From Copromyces sp. CBS 386.78 (lineage: Eukaryota > Ascomycota > Sordariomycetes > Sordariales > Sordariaceae): a DNA stretch of 64,000 bases. Where the stretch lies: the NCBI GenBank assembly GCA_030685235.1, contig MU839170.1:62001-126000 (forward strand). The letters run 5' to 3'. The position numbers and the translations under genes were made by a program. Below the pieces are notes generated by a model, which saw nothing but the letters and a program-made list of their open reading frames with translations, was not told where the DNA came from and searched no databases. Below, in pieces: positions 22,420-34,120 of the stretch (position 1 is the first letter of the stretch; each line of letters opens with the position of its first letter).

Positions 22420-25149
22420 ATGAATGTTCGCAATGCACCATTGTCACCAATTTCCCAAGGCGCCCCAAGCGACTGGAACCATCCCCCGAACGACAATAAC
22501 GTCGGGCAATACAACACTCCTCCAGACTCTGCGAACCCAGCCGGCGCTATGAACGGCGGCTTTTCCCCGATGCCTCAGAGCCCGAACGGGGCACCCTCTC
22601 CTCCACCGTCCGTTGGCCGATCCAGTACCGGCATGTATGCGAGGAGTGAAAAGAGCCAGAGTCAACATGGGGAAAACCAGGAGTTGGTTCTGTCTGACCA
22701 CTACATCTCGCTCAAGCGCTATCTTTCAGCCACCTCACGCGACGGCAACCCGAAACCGCCGCCGAACAAGGCCCGCGATAAGCTGCAACGCCTTACTGGG
22801 GTGCAGTTTCTTGAGCTCAGTACCGATGTTTACGACGAATTGAAGCGCCGCGAACAGGTGGCCCGAAGAGGACCCAATGCTCCTCCCGAGACTGCTCCTC
22901 CAGATTATCTTTTGCCCGAGGACAATTTTCACCCCAAACGGAATCAAGCCCGTCAAAAACTGTCATCTCTCGGTCCTCCTAGGTTTCGCGATCTCGCCAC
23001 CGATGTCTTTTGCGAGTTGGAGAGGCGGTATCCTCAGTTTGCCAATCTGGAGATGCCTCTCAATGCTAGTCCGATTGCGATGCGTGGCCCGCCGAGCCGC
23101 TCGGGAACACCAGTCAACGGGATGGGCGGCTTCCCTCCCAGAGGTCAAAGTCGCAGACGCCCTTCGGAAGCGAGCTCAGTACGAAGTGCGCGGAGCGGCC
23201 CTCCAATGCCACCTATGATGAACGGCGGATACGGTGTTCCCCCATCTCCTGGGATGCCGCCGAATGGCGACTATGGGCGTCCAATGCCGAAACAGTTCCA
23301 GAGTAACACGATCGTACCGAACAAGAGTACCATGGTCGAGGAGGACGATGAGGGCAACCCCATGAGCCCCGGTCAGGGTGGTGATATGTACGGCAATGGC
23401 AGGAGGTCTATGGGCCAGCAGTCCGAAGTTAGTGCTTTCTTGGTTCTGGGGGGAATATCATATGCTAACTCAACATAGGCCGGCAGGAAACTTATCCAAG
23501 ACTACGAAAACCAGGTTAGGGAGCTTCAGGAGAAGGTCGACAACATGGAGATGGAAATGAAAAAGAAGGACGAGGAGCTCAACAACATGCAGTCCGGAAA
23601 TGACGATAAGAGAGAGTGGGACGAAACCAGGCAAAGCTTGGAGACGAAATTAGCAGAGGCCCAGGAACTGAATGACTCGTTACAAAGGGAACTCGACCGC
23701 ATTAGGGAGGAACACGAAGACGAGACGAGGAAGCTCCGGGAAGAACTCGAGGATGTTCGACAATCAGGCGGCTCTGGTTCGAGAGGAGACGGCGACCTGG
23801 CGAGAGAGAACGAGGAACTGCGACAATCTTTGCAAGAACAGCATCAAATAACGGACGAGGTTCGTCGTGAGGCGCAGGAGTCCTTGCGTGAAATGAGAAC
23901 GTTGTCCCAGCAAAGCGGAGCTGCTTGGGAGAGGCAAACGGAGTTGGAGAAGACAATTGAAGGGTTGGAGAAGGAGGTCAAGGAGTGGAGGAGTCGGTAT
24001 GCGCGCACCCAGACGCAGCTACGCACCATGCGTGATTCGTCAGAGGGCGTACCACTCGAGCAGAACGCTGGCAAATTCGTACGGGAAAAGGGCTTCGTCG
24101 AAGACTCTGGGCTTGTGAAGGACCTTCACGTCACCAAGTTCCAAATCGCAATCGACGAGCTCCTGCAGCGCGCTCGCAACGACAACCCTGAGCGTGTGAT
24201 CGACTCTATGAAAGCAGTCGTGGTCAGTGTCCGTCGGATCGCTAAGGATATCGACGAGAACCCGCAGAACGAAAGCATCCTTCAAGAGAAGGCCAAGCTA
24301 AAGGCTCGGGTATCATCAACTGCCAACAACCTGATCACCGCATCCAAGAACTTTGCCAGCTCTGCGGGAATCTCTCCTGTGTCCCTGCTTGACGCAGCTG
24401 CATCTCATCTGGTTGCTGCAGTCATTGAGCTGCTCCGGGCTGCCAAGATCCGCACTACGCCTGCGGGTGAGTTGGAGGACGACGACGATGGGACAGTGAC
24501 TCCCGTCGGCTCAGCCAGCTTCTTTTCTCCGCGCAATGGCCAAAGCCAGACCTCGAGTGTCGCCTCCGCCCATGAGGTGCTAAAAGCTCAACCCCCAGCT
24601 TACCAAGGACTAGAAGGAGCAGGCAGCAGGATTAGTGTCGACTCGTCTGCCTACAGCAGCGCCAACTCGCCGCGCGAATCGTACGCCAACAGCCAACCGA
24701 CCGCTCCGGATCCTCGCCGGGTCGAGGACCTCAAATTCTACCTCCAGGACCGGACCTCGGTCATGGTGGAAACGATCCAGAATCTGGTCCAGCTGATCCG
24801 CAGCGACGCCAACATCAACCAAGTGAGCGGCGAGATCGCCATCATCACCGACGTGGTCGGCAAGGTGGTCGCCGAGACCGATAACTGCCTCGGCGGCAGC
24901 GCGAGCAACACCGTCACCGACCTCGTGCGCAGGCTGAGCAGCTGCAGTGACCGGCTCAACGAGGCCGGCCACCGCGGTATCGAGCTCGACGCCCAGGGCA
25001 GCCAGCCCACGAGCCGCGAGTGGCGCATGTGGACGCAGACATTGGCGCCCATCGCTTTCGAGCTGGCCAGGGAGACCAAGGAGCTCGTGCAGCAGGTGGA
25101 TCGGTTGGTGGCTGCTGGTATGAATGATGGCGCTGATGACTTTGCATGA
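22420..25149 (+). CDS. spa2: polarisome scaffold Spa2 homolog
   Basis: Predicted exons are 22420-23427 and 23479-25149, giving 892 residues. Two Spa2-homology (GIT-type) repeats lie near the N-terminus: residues 93-150 (DHYISLKRYL, then RDKLQRLTGVQFLELSTDVYDEL) and about 170-215 (RNQARQKLSSLGPPRFRDLATDVFCEL). A Pro/Gly/Met-rich linker follows, then a long charged coiled coil from about residue 337 to 540, and helical C-terminal blocks of the GIT/Spa2 type. Spa2 organises the polarisome at hyphal tips and septa, bridging formins, MAP-kinase modules and Rab GAPs. The intron (GAA|GTTAGT to CATAG|GCC) sits exactly between the linker and the coiled coil. It is convergent with the IQGAP gene. Confidence 0.92.
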
Positions 25150-26614
25150 TTGAAACAAAACACAAGACAAGACAACGCATGAAGTCAAGAATTGCGGATT
25201 ATCATCAAACTTCTACTTCTCTTTTACACGTGTTTCTTCCTCCCGTCCTTTTACTCTCTTCTTCCGGTCGAGCTGGGGCAACAGTCGTCCGTGACTTTGA
25301 AAAGGTCTCTTGTATCGCACGCCTTGCGTTTTGATACCCATCGTTATCATCATCGCTCTTTGGTGTATGCCTTGGATGCATGGAAGGATAGATGGATGGA
25401 CGAATGAATGGATACATCAGGCGGTTGTATCACTGGTTTGTTGTTAGTTGTTGTGGGTTCGTTCAAGTTTGAAGTAGACTAGCTGTTGGGATATTGGGAC
25501 GTTGGAAGCGTCGAGGGGAAAGAAGAAAATAAGAGGGAGGAAGAGGAAAGATAGAGGAAGAGAAGAGGAGAGATGTGAACCGAAAGAGACGGACGGATTC
25601 ATGCATGTATAAACAAACACACCTGTCTCAATCTCTCCTGTCGACCTCCCTGTCTCCCTAGCTTACCTCTGTCTTTTCTTTCAACGTAATGTTTATCTCT
25701 GGTGTTTGGTTATTATTTTTCGTCGTTCGTCTTCACACCATCCCCCCGTTTTGTGGCTTCTTCGTCCATTACCATTCTTTCTTGGTTTGCTTGTTATCTT
25801 CACTGCTTCGTTCGTTTGCGTTATTCTGTTTCTGCCATTGTGTCTAGTTTGCCTGGCCTTCTACACATATTCCTGGATGTGTGCCGCTGTTGGGTTTCAC
25901 CGAAGCCCAGCCCGTCTTTTATCTTATCTTTTTTTTATATTTTTTTTTACTCGCATCACCTGTTACAAATATTTATGTCTTCTGCATTGCCTGGATGTTG
26001 TTCTATAAAAGTGGGAGAGTTGATGAAGGGGATCGCTTAGATTAAAAAGAAATCAGAGGAGGAAAGTGGCTGTTGTTGCCCCTTGTTTAAGGGAGCAAAG
26101 CTGACGATCAGCTGGAAGAGCAGATACCACACAATACCATACATACATACCATGACTACATTGGAGGTATCAATAAATGTAGCTGCGATACAATGCTCTC
26201 CGTCCTTCCTTCCATCTTTCGCTTGAGTGACAGACACAACGAAGCCCCGGTAACGAACATGAATGCATAGAAAAAACAGTATTATAACCTGAGTTACAGA
26301 GAAGAAGAAACCCAATAAAGTCTTTGGTGGTATCAATCAAAAAGCTCACAATCAATAACAAGAACATGAATATGCTGCTGTTCCAGCCTTCCTTCCTTCC
26401 TTCCTTCCTTCCTTCCTTCCTTCCTTCCTTAGACACCATTTGTCCGTCCATCCATCCATGCATTCAAATGCAAAGCGGAAGGTTGCTCTAAGTGGTAAAC
26501 GTAAACCAACAAGCCAGCCAGCCAGCCGGCTAGATAGATGCATGCTATGCTATGCTCTCCTTTCCTCCTTCACTGTCAGAGAAAGCCTTTTCCCTCCCTT
26601 CACTCCCCAACCCC
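25150..26614. other. convergent 3' intergenic region between Spa2 and IQGAP
   Basis: The 1.5 kb is T- and CT-rich on the plus strand, with poly-T runs near 25930-25950 and a CCTT microsatellite at 26387-26430. Frames here are low-complexity (Phe/Ser-rich) and are not considered genes. Confidence 0.5.
26387..26430. repeat. (CCTT)n microsatellite, about 11 units
   Basis: An uninterrupted tetranucleotide repeat in the convergent 3' region of Spa2 and IQGAP. It is likely length-polymorphic between strains. Confidence 0.95.
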
Positions 26615-29600
26615 TTACTGAGTCCGATAAAACTTCTTATACACCAAATGCAACAACAAGTTAACATTCAGCCTTAGCTGCCCCTCAAACAAATTCATAA
26701 ACTGATGCGCCTCAAACTGCGCCTGCAGCAAGTCCTCGATAGGCACCAAAGCGCTGGCACCGGGCATCTGGATGTGACCCCGACTGCCCTCAAGACTGAA
26801 GATGCCGACCTCGTCGCACGAGATGGTGATGTTGATCTGGCCCCAGTCGCGCTCGGGGATGCCGGTCCACGAAACCAGCACGCCCTTGTCCGAGAGGGCG
26901 CGGGCCGAGTACTTGAAGGAGCCGAACTTGGGGACGCGGCCGGAGCGCTCGAGCTCGCGCTGGTGGTTGTATTGTTTGGTGAAGGGGAGGAGGAAACGTT
27001 TCTTGCTGTTGTTGGGGAGCATTGGTTAGCATACTTGAAAGAGAGGGGGATAAGGAGAACGATGGTGGTATACGTACCCCTTCTTATTCTGTAGCGTGGC
27101 CATGGCCTGCTCGATATAGTCATCGTAGCTCTTGCGCTGTTGCTCCAGATACTTTGCCTTCTCGTGTAGATTGCCGAGTGTCTGACGGACACCCTCAAGT
27201 TCCCTCTGTCTCTGCACTCTTCTCCTGCTCTTGGTGCGGATATCCAGCGCAATGGCGTTGAGGATATCCTGGTAGTAGTTTTGCTTGGAGATACGACCCA
27301 TTTGTTCCAACCTGAGAATGTTCTCGAGCGCTGTCCTCTTCAGGTCGTAGTAACTCATGCGCGTAACATCAATCATGTTCGCCTCCGAATAAGCACCGCG
27401 GGTGTTCGAGTTGTCGCCAAAATCTTCGCGCAGAACCGTCCTCCACTTCTGCTCATCTTCCGGGTTGATTGGCTTGACAAGAATCTCAAGCAGGTTGTTA
27501 CCCGTTTGCACCCGGATGATGTACAAAATGCACCTCTTGGTTTCCATAAAGAGACCCTTAGTCTCGGCTTCTGGATCCTCCATATCGTGCAGTTTGGGAG
27601 TAAGGAAAAGCTGGATATCAGCAGACCCGCTCGCGGTCATTTCGTTCTCGTTGTTCTTGGCGTTACCGAGATCTTGGACGATCTCGCGCAGCATATCATC
27701 TCTGTTGGGGCACAGGTAAGGCAACTCAGTAGCGATGAGGTTGTGGATGGAAAAGATATCGGCCATCTTGATATACAGCGTCGGCTTGTTCTTGGCGTAA
27801 AGATCATTGAACTCGTCAATATCAAACGTCTTCTCAGCATCGGGTACGTCGATAAGGGAAGCGGTGATGTGTGCTAGGCGCTCGATTGATTCCGCGACGA
27901 AAGCATTAAGAGGCTGGAGATAGATGTTCTCTCCGCCAAAGGGCCGGCCTGATGCAATCTGACCCACGACCTTTGCAACCTCACCGAGGTTACGCTTCTG
28001 GAGGGGACTCATTTGCTTCTCCGTGACTCCGTAGGCCTCTGGACCGACAAGAGCAGGCTGGAGGTAGAAACGCCAGAGCCAGTTGCTTACCACCTGGAGC
28101 AGATGTGCCTGGTGATCCCTCTGGAAATGCTGGCAGAGGGCTTCATACGTTTGCCGACATACAAATCTCAGGCCGTATGGCATGCGAGGAAGCAGGTCCT
28201 CCAGGGCAAGGAGAAATTGGTCACAGATCTCTCGGAGATCACGCAGATGGTCAATAAAGAGCTCCCGTGTTTCGGGATCCTTGATGGCAACCTCACGAGG
28301 GACATCTAGAGGTCTTTGGCTGGGCCGACCGGTCCTCAACTCCTCATTGTTGATAGCAGACCGGTAGATCTGCATCGGGTCGCTTTCAAGATCCAGCGCA
28401 GGATCCTCGATGATGTTGTCCCTGATGAGGGGTCCCAAGAGATCCCTGAGATATTTCCTGTCGCGAGGGGATCGAGTGTAGTTCTGGAGCAGCTTGGTCC
28501 AGAAGAAGTTGCCCCTCAGGTAATCCGGCAGAGCAGCACATGCTTCGACTTCTTCCCTGATTGACCTGGAAATAAGCTTCAACAGGTAGTATTCTTCTCT
28601 CCGCTTTTGCGCGTATCCGAACAGCCCCATCATCAAGTGTTCAATCCGCTTTGACTCCTTTTCCGTTGTTCCCTGCTCGCGGATACGCCTGAAGAGCTTG
28701 GCCAGGTACTGGGGTTGTGTCTGGAGGGTGAAGAAAAGCTGCTGGTAAGACTCGAGCTTCCTGCGCGAACTCTTGTTCAGAGCCTTAAGGTCAAACTGGT
28801 TGGCATTCGAAATGACACTGTTGGCAAGAAGATTGTTTGCATGTCCACCGTAGTTGTGCTGATGCCTGACAACTTCGTCGAGGGTGATCTTGTTTTTGAC
28901 GAGAAGGGCAATCTTGATGTCAAGCTGATCAATGTACTGCTCCAACATCTCGTTTTGCCGGACCTGCTGAACAACAGTCTTCCGGAGGCGCTCGAACTCT
29001 ACTTCCTCGTTGAAGTCAAAGTCGCTGTCGTTCAGAAGATGGACGAAGTTCTTGACGGCGTTGACGGGTGGGTTTTTTCCAGATGTCAAACTCTTGTAGG
29101 CTTCACCCTGAAGCTTGGCTCGCACGAAACTCTGAATCTTGACAACCTTTTGCATGTTCTCCCGGAAGAAGCGCTTCTTCTCCTCGTACTTGGCTCTGAC
29201 AACGAAAGCCTTGGCAGCAGCCTGGAACGCCGCCACGGACTCCTCGTTTTGTTCCAGTTCATCCAAGACCATCGCAACATCACTCCGAAGCAACATGGCC
29301 CGAGCAAGGGCCTGTAGTTCGGTGATCTCCTCGGTATTGACTGCGAGCTCATCCAACAAATCACCACACTCCTTTCGATAAAGACATCCACGGATATGTG
29401 CTTGAAGGTCAATGATGCTCGGTGTCTCCTGGGTAAGAGCATCGAGGTCGTCCGATATCCTTATACGTTCAAGCATGCCGCGAATCATGGACTGAAGATC
29501 AATGATGGCTTCCTCCGTCTCACCAATGCTTTCAAGCTGCTCCGATATCTCCCTTCGCACTGCCGCTGCCCTGATATGGGACTGAAGGAGACCTAGCTCA

Positions 29601-32308
29601 GTTGAATGCTTCTGCAACTCTTCCTTGGTAGCATCGACGTCGGACCTAGCAACCTTGCCGCGGAAGGCAGCTTGGATAGCTGTCCATTGCGGCGCAAAGC
29701 CTTCAAGGGCTTGTCTTTGGGCATCGACCTCGGTCCTCACCTTCATGGCCCTGACAGCCGCCTGAAGACTAGTGATGGCTTCAGTGTTGTTCTCCAAGGA
29801 GGCCCTCTCTTCCTCGATATTCTTCCTCAACATCATACCACGAACCGCACTTTGAAGCTGAGCAATTGTAGCGCTTTCGCTCTCCGTCTTTTCATGTTGC
29901 ACGGCAAGCTGCTTCCTGGCCAGGAATCCTCGAAATGTCGCTTGAACGTCTCGTAGAGGTCCCGCCGCCGTCTCCAGCTGAGATTGCTGCTCTCGAATCT
30001 CATTGCGAACCTTGGCCGCTCTGACCATGCTCTGCAGTTGCAAGACGACATCCTCGTTGCCCTTGAACTGCTCCTCTGTTTGTGTCCGCTGGCGACGAGC
30101 AAGATATCCACGTGCCGCCTTCTGCAACTGAATCGTGAAGCATGTTTGCGCATATTGGTGACGAGCAAGATATCCACGTGCCGCCTTCTGCAGCTGAATC
30201 GTGAAACGTGTTTGCGCATATTGGTGGCGAGCAATAAAACCACGTGCTGTCTGCTGCAACTTGGTTGCGAAGCTTGTTTGCGCATATTGGTGGCGAGCAA
30301 TAAAACCACGTGCTGTCTGCTGCAACTTGGTTGCGAAGCTTGTTTGCGCCTTTGTTTCCGCATGTCGATGGCGGGCGAGGAAACCGCGCGCTGAGCTTTG
30401 AAGTTGAACTGCAAAGTTCTTCATCTGGAGCCTGTAATCCACCACCTGGCGAGCCCAGTCACCACGAATACGAGACTGGAGATCGATGATCCAGTCTTCG
30501 GTATCCCACAAGTGTTGCATGGTGTAGCCAAGTTGTATCCTAAGAAGCGCCGCTCTGGCCTGGGCTTGCAACTCCACAATGGCCTCTTCATTTTCGGCCA
30601 GTTCCCTCTCAATGCGTTCCTCCTCTGTCTCCTCGGGCTCGGGTGGCTCGATTCCAAAATCGGCTCCCATATTGCCGAAGCTAGGCATACTAGCCCCCAG
30701 CTTATCGAGGCCTTTTTGCATCGCCTCCAGCTCATGGTCTTCGAACTCAAGCTGACCTACCAAGTTCCCGATGCGGAAATCGACGATTCCTTTCCGGAAG
30801 AGGAGCCAACTCAACGCATGGAGACAGTAGATAACTTTCGGGATGTTCTTCTTCTCGTATAAATCGATAAGCTCAAATCGGAAGAGATCGGGAAGTTCAA
30901 CTTCATCGAGGTAACGGAAGAAGATGGCGATGTTGTCTGAATGGCGGTATTGGAGCTTGGGATGGCGGAAAATGCGAAACTTCTTTTCAGGGTTAAGAGA
31001 TTCGACCACTTCAGCCAAGGTGACACCATCTCGCAAAGCTTCCTCTAATTCGATGATTGGGGGAATCGGGCGCTGTATGATATCCTCAATCCATTCCTTG
31101 GCTTCACCAATGTGGCAAAGGTACTCGTACGCTTGTAGAAACTGTCGCTGTTTGTCCATCCACTTTGTCTCCCAACCAAAGCCGCCATTTTTTTGCCGCG
31201 CCGTTACAGACTTGTCAGCTCTTTGCAACTTACGGCGTCCGCGGAGACCAACAACTTCTTGCGAAGGAGATATCATGGCAAGCTCTCCCGCCGTTCCGTC
31301 TTGTGCGAACTGGGAGAGGGTTCGCAGCTGACTTGTCGATGAACGACCTAGCTTTTCTAGATCCGGACGAGCGAGGGCAATGGGACTCGAATGTGCGTGC
31401 ACTAGAGCCATTGATCCATTTTCATTTCCTCCACGCACAGAATCTGATCTGGAGAGGAACATGGAAGCCGGCCTCCGCGTTGAAGGGGTCGTTGGAGAAG
31501 TCACCGGAGGCGATGTCACGGTCGGAGACATGCCTGACAAAGTGCGTGTGTTGTCGCTAATCGATAATTTGCCGATATCGGCGCTATGGCCGCGCTCGTG
31601 GAGGGCACCCGTGGGCGATATCCGCGGACGTTCCGGTACCGAGGACTTGCTGACATCGAAACTCGAGCCACGCTCATGGAGGGCGCCTGTGGGTGATATC
31701 CGCGGGCGTTCTAATACCGAGGTCTTTCCTGTATCGAAACTCGAAAGACGTTCCTGGACGGTGCCCGTGGGTGATATCCGTGGGCGCTCAGTCGCCGAAG
31801 GCTTTCCGTTGTCGAGACTCTGACCGCGTTCGCGATGGGCAGTCGAGGTCCCATACTCGCTGATGGACAGCCTGCCGATGTCGACACTTTTACCACGTTC
31901 GTGGTGGCCTGGTTTGGGCGTTCGCGGCGCAATTCTCGAACCCGTACTCGATATGCTGCTGCTGGTGGGCGATATTCCCGTAGGGGCTTGAGACGTCGGT
32001 CGGAGAGACTGGCGGGCATTCTTGAAGATATTATCGCTTGTTGTCGGCGTGGTTGGAAGCGTATGCGAGCCACCGGACAGGCTTGAGGGTGGTAGTCGGC
32101 TCGCCTCGCTTTGGCCTCGTTTGTGTCCATATTGGGAGTAAACGCTGGTTGCTGTAGACAAGGAGCTGATGGGCCGGCTGATATCTGACTGTCCAATGGA
32201 AGAGGCCGAGTACCCCGATGATGATGTCGAGGTGGTGGACGATTGTCTATTAACCGAGTAGTCGGCGGTCTGTGTCTGACGAAGGGGGTGTGGTCTGTAC
32301 GACGACAT
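26615..32308 (-). CDS. IQGAP-type RasGAP-like scaffold
   Basis: Predicted exons are 32308-27078 and 27005-26615, giving 1873 residues. Order of parts: a Ser/Thr/Pro-rich N-terminus with a 26-residue tandem repeat, a calponin-homology domain at about 385-495 (actin binding), roughly 18 IQ-like motifs at about 560-1080 (calmodulin and myosin light chain binding), a RasGAP-related domain at about 1200-1450, and the RasGAP C-terminal domain to the end. Family knowledge: IQGAPs bind Cdc42/Rac without stimulating GTP hydrolysis and build the contractile ring (Rng2 in fission yeast, Iqg1 in budding yeast). In hyphae this means septum formation. The only intron (GG|GTACGT to ACAG|C) is small and near the 3' end; without it the final KKRFLLPFTKQY block is lost. 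The nearly identical IQ units are unusual. The gene is divergent from IMP dehydrogenase. Confidence 0.95.
30105..30370 (-). repeat. tandem 66-bp IQ-motif units inside the IQGAP gene
   Basis: Units repeat every 66 bp (landmark CACGTG at 30109, 30175, 30241 and 30307), each encoding a 22-residue IQ motif such as ATKLQQTARGFIARHQYAQT. They fall into two near-identical pairs, with one diverged unit beside them. In-frame unit length preserves the protein. Confidence 0.92.
31593..31880 (-). repeat. 78-bp tandem repeat in the N-terminal coding region of IQGAP
   Basis: Units start at 31593, 31671, 31749 and 31827 (spacing 78 bp) and encode 26 residues around ERPRISPTGALHERGSSFD. Copies differ at several bases, so they are older than the IQ units. 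Confidence 0.9.
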
Positions 32309-34120
32309 CTTGGGCGAATTGTCGAGGCTACCGGAGGGAGGATGGTTTGGATTCGTAGAGACCGAGGGTCGCCGGCCACATCAGAGCGAGCGGCTTTGCG
32401 ATGCGGTTGCGCAGATCGTCTCTCGTCTTGCCGTGGGTTGTGGAGCAGGCCGAAGATCAGACTCGAGTTGGGTGCCAAGCGGGTGGTCGGGGGGAACGAC
32501 TCGACGGTTGTTTACTATCGTCTTGTCAGAACGAGGATATACGGGCGGCGGGAAAGGTATATGCTGAATCGGGACATGCGTACGGGATGAAGCGTGAGGG
32601 CGATGATTTATCAAAACTTTAAACCTAACCAACAAGGTACGGAGTGGTGGATGATGGCGTTTGGAAGTTGGCGGACATGGCGCGCGGGCGCTTAAACCGG
32701 CTCAGATCTCTCTTCTTTCGCTCGTGGGGGGTCGACTTCGGAAATGGAAGGTTGACTGCGCACAGCGCACTTGAAGGGATGCCTCTAGGGCAACTAGCAC
32801 ACCTCCTAGGAATCAAATTCGATGGTCAAAGCAGTATCATGGGAATGGCTTCATTCCATCTGTTCTGCTGCAACAAAACAACTAAAACAGCAATCGGGAC
32901 TTTGGGAAATGCAATGGCAAGCAAGGCAAGGCGAGGCGGCTTTGGTAGGCTCTTGGAGAAGATGGACATGGGGGTGCCCAGTGACTTGCAGTGGCCTCCG
33001 CTCTGCGTGCTTGGAAGAAGAAAGTGGGCGGTTGGGAAATGGAGGGGAACACGAGATTTGCGGCGGCCGGCAGTGGTTGGCTGTCTGTGGTGGCCTGTCG
33101 TGGATGGTGGTTGCCCTGTTGCCCACTTGCCCTGCAGCTGCTGTCCATTTGTTTACCATCCCATGTGCCTGCCCGCCCTGTGCCGCCCTAGCAACCAGAG
33201 ACGGGACGAGGCGGGAGGGGAGACCTCGACGGGAGGCTCGAGCTTGGGAGTGAGCACATGCCCAGCTGAGCACAGAGCACAGGGCATACAGGGCGATGAG
33301 CGCTGGAACATGGGAACCAAGTTGAGCTCGAGCCATCAGCCAAGTCCTCCCTCCCGACCTCATCCCGCTGCCGGTCCTACAAAGGTCGCAAGGGCCGAAT
33401 TGGGCACCTGTACGCAGTAAACTTGAAACTTTCGTTCCTGCCGCACGGACGACGGTTGTTGTATTGTAACAAACACAATGCCGCATAATAACGGAGCCAG
33501 GTCCGCCGGCTCCAACATGCTCGAAACGGGCATCGAGTCTTGTGTGCAGTCACTCAGGTACCTTATTTGTACCTTAGCCACAAGACAGCCGGCCCGGATG
33601 ACTCAACTTCATCCTATTGCCTCCCGGTCCGCTGGAGCGAAGGATGATCGGAGAGATCAACGGAGGGCTTATGTGCAAAAACCGAGAGCAATCGGAGTTA
33701 CATGAGAATGACTGATATGAGATGGAAATGTAAATCGGCGGTGCTACTCCACAGCACCAGACTGAAGGCAAAGTCCGGCCTTAACAAATGGTCATCTAAT
33801 TCCCACAGTCCAATGATACCTAGTAACATCGAGTCAACTAAACCCCACCTGCAACCCCCCTCAGCCCCCCTTCAAACCACCCACCGCCCGGCAGAAAGCC
33901 CCGCGGTCGGGGGCTGCAGAGTCTGGACCATAAAAAAAAATTTCGGCGGCGAACTCCCAGAACTTTTCTTTTCCTCTTCGTTTTCTTGGGGGGGGAAAAG
34001 TCGGCCAATCCAACCAGTACATACCCATCGCTGGCTTCCCCCAAAGAATCAACCCTTTGTTTTTATATACCGTACTTGCCCTTACATCATTTGCCCTTCT
34101 CATCTTCATTGATTGCAGAA
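32309..34120. promoter_or_regulatory. divergent promoter region of IQGAP (-) and IMP dehydrogenase (+)
   Basis: The 1.8 kb lies between two divergently oriented genes. A frame of 258 codons (32644-33420) overlaps other frames on both strands and has no recognisable domain, so I treat it as non-coding leader or promoter. Near 33836-33905 the sequence is C-rich, and G/C homopolymers and a TTTTATATA element at 34061-34069 lie close to the IMP dehydrogenase start. Confidence 0.5.

Noticed and set aside
32644..33420. 258-codon frame between IQGAP and IMP dehydrogenase
   Set aside because: It overlaps similar long frames on both strands in GC-rich DNA, has no domain, and lies in a divergent promoter region.
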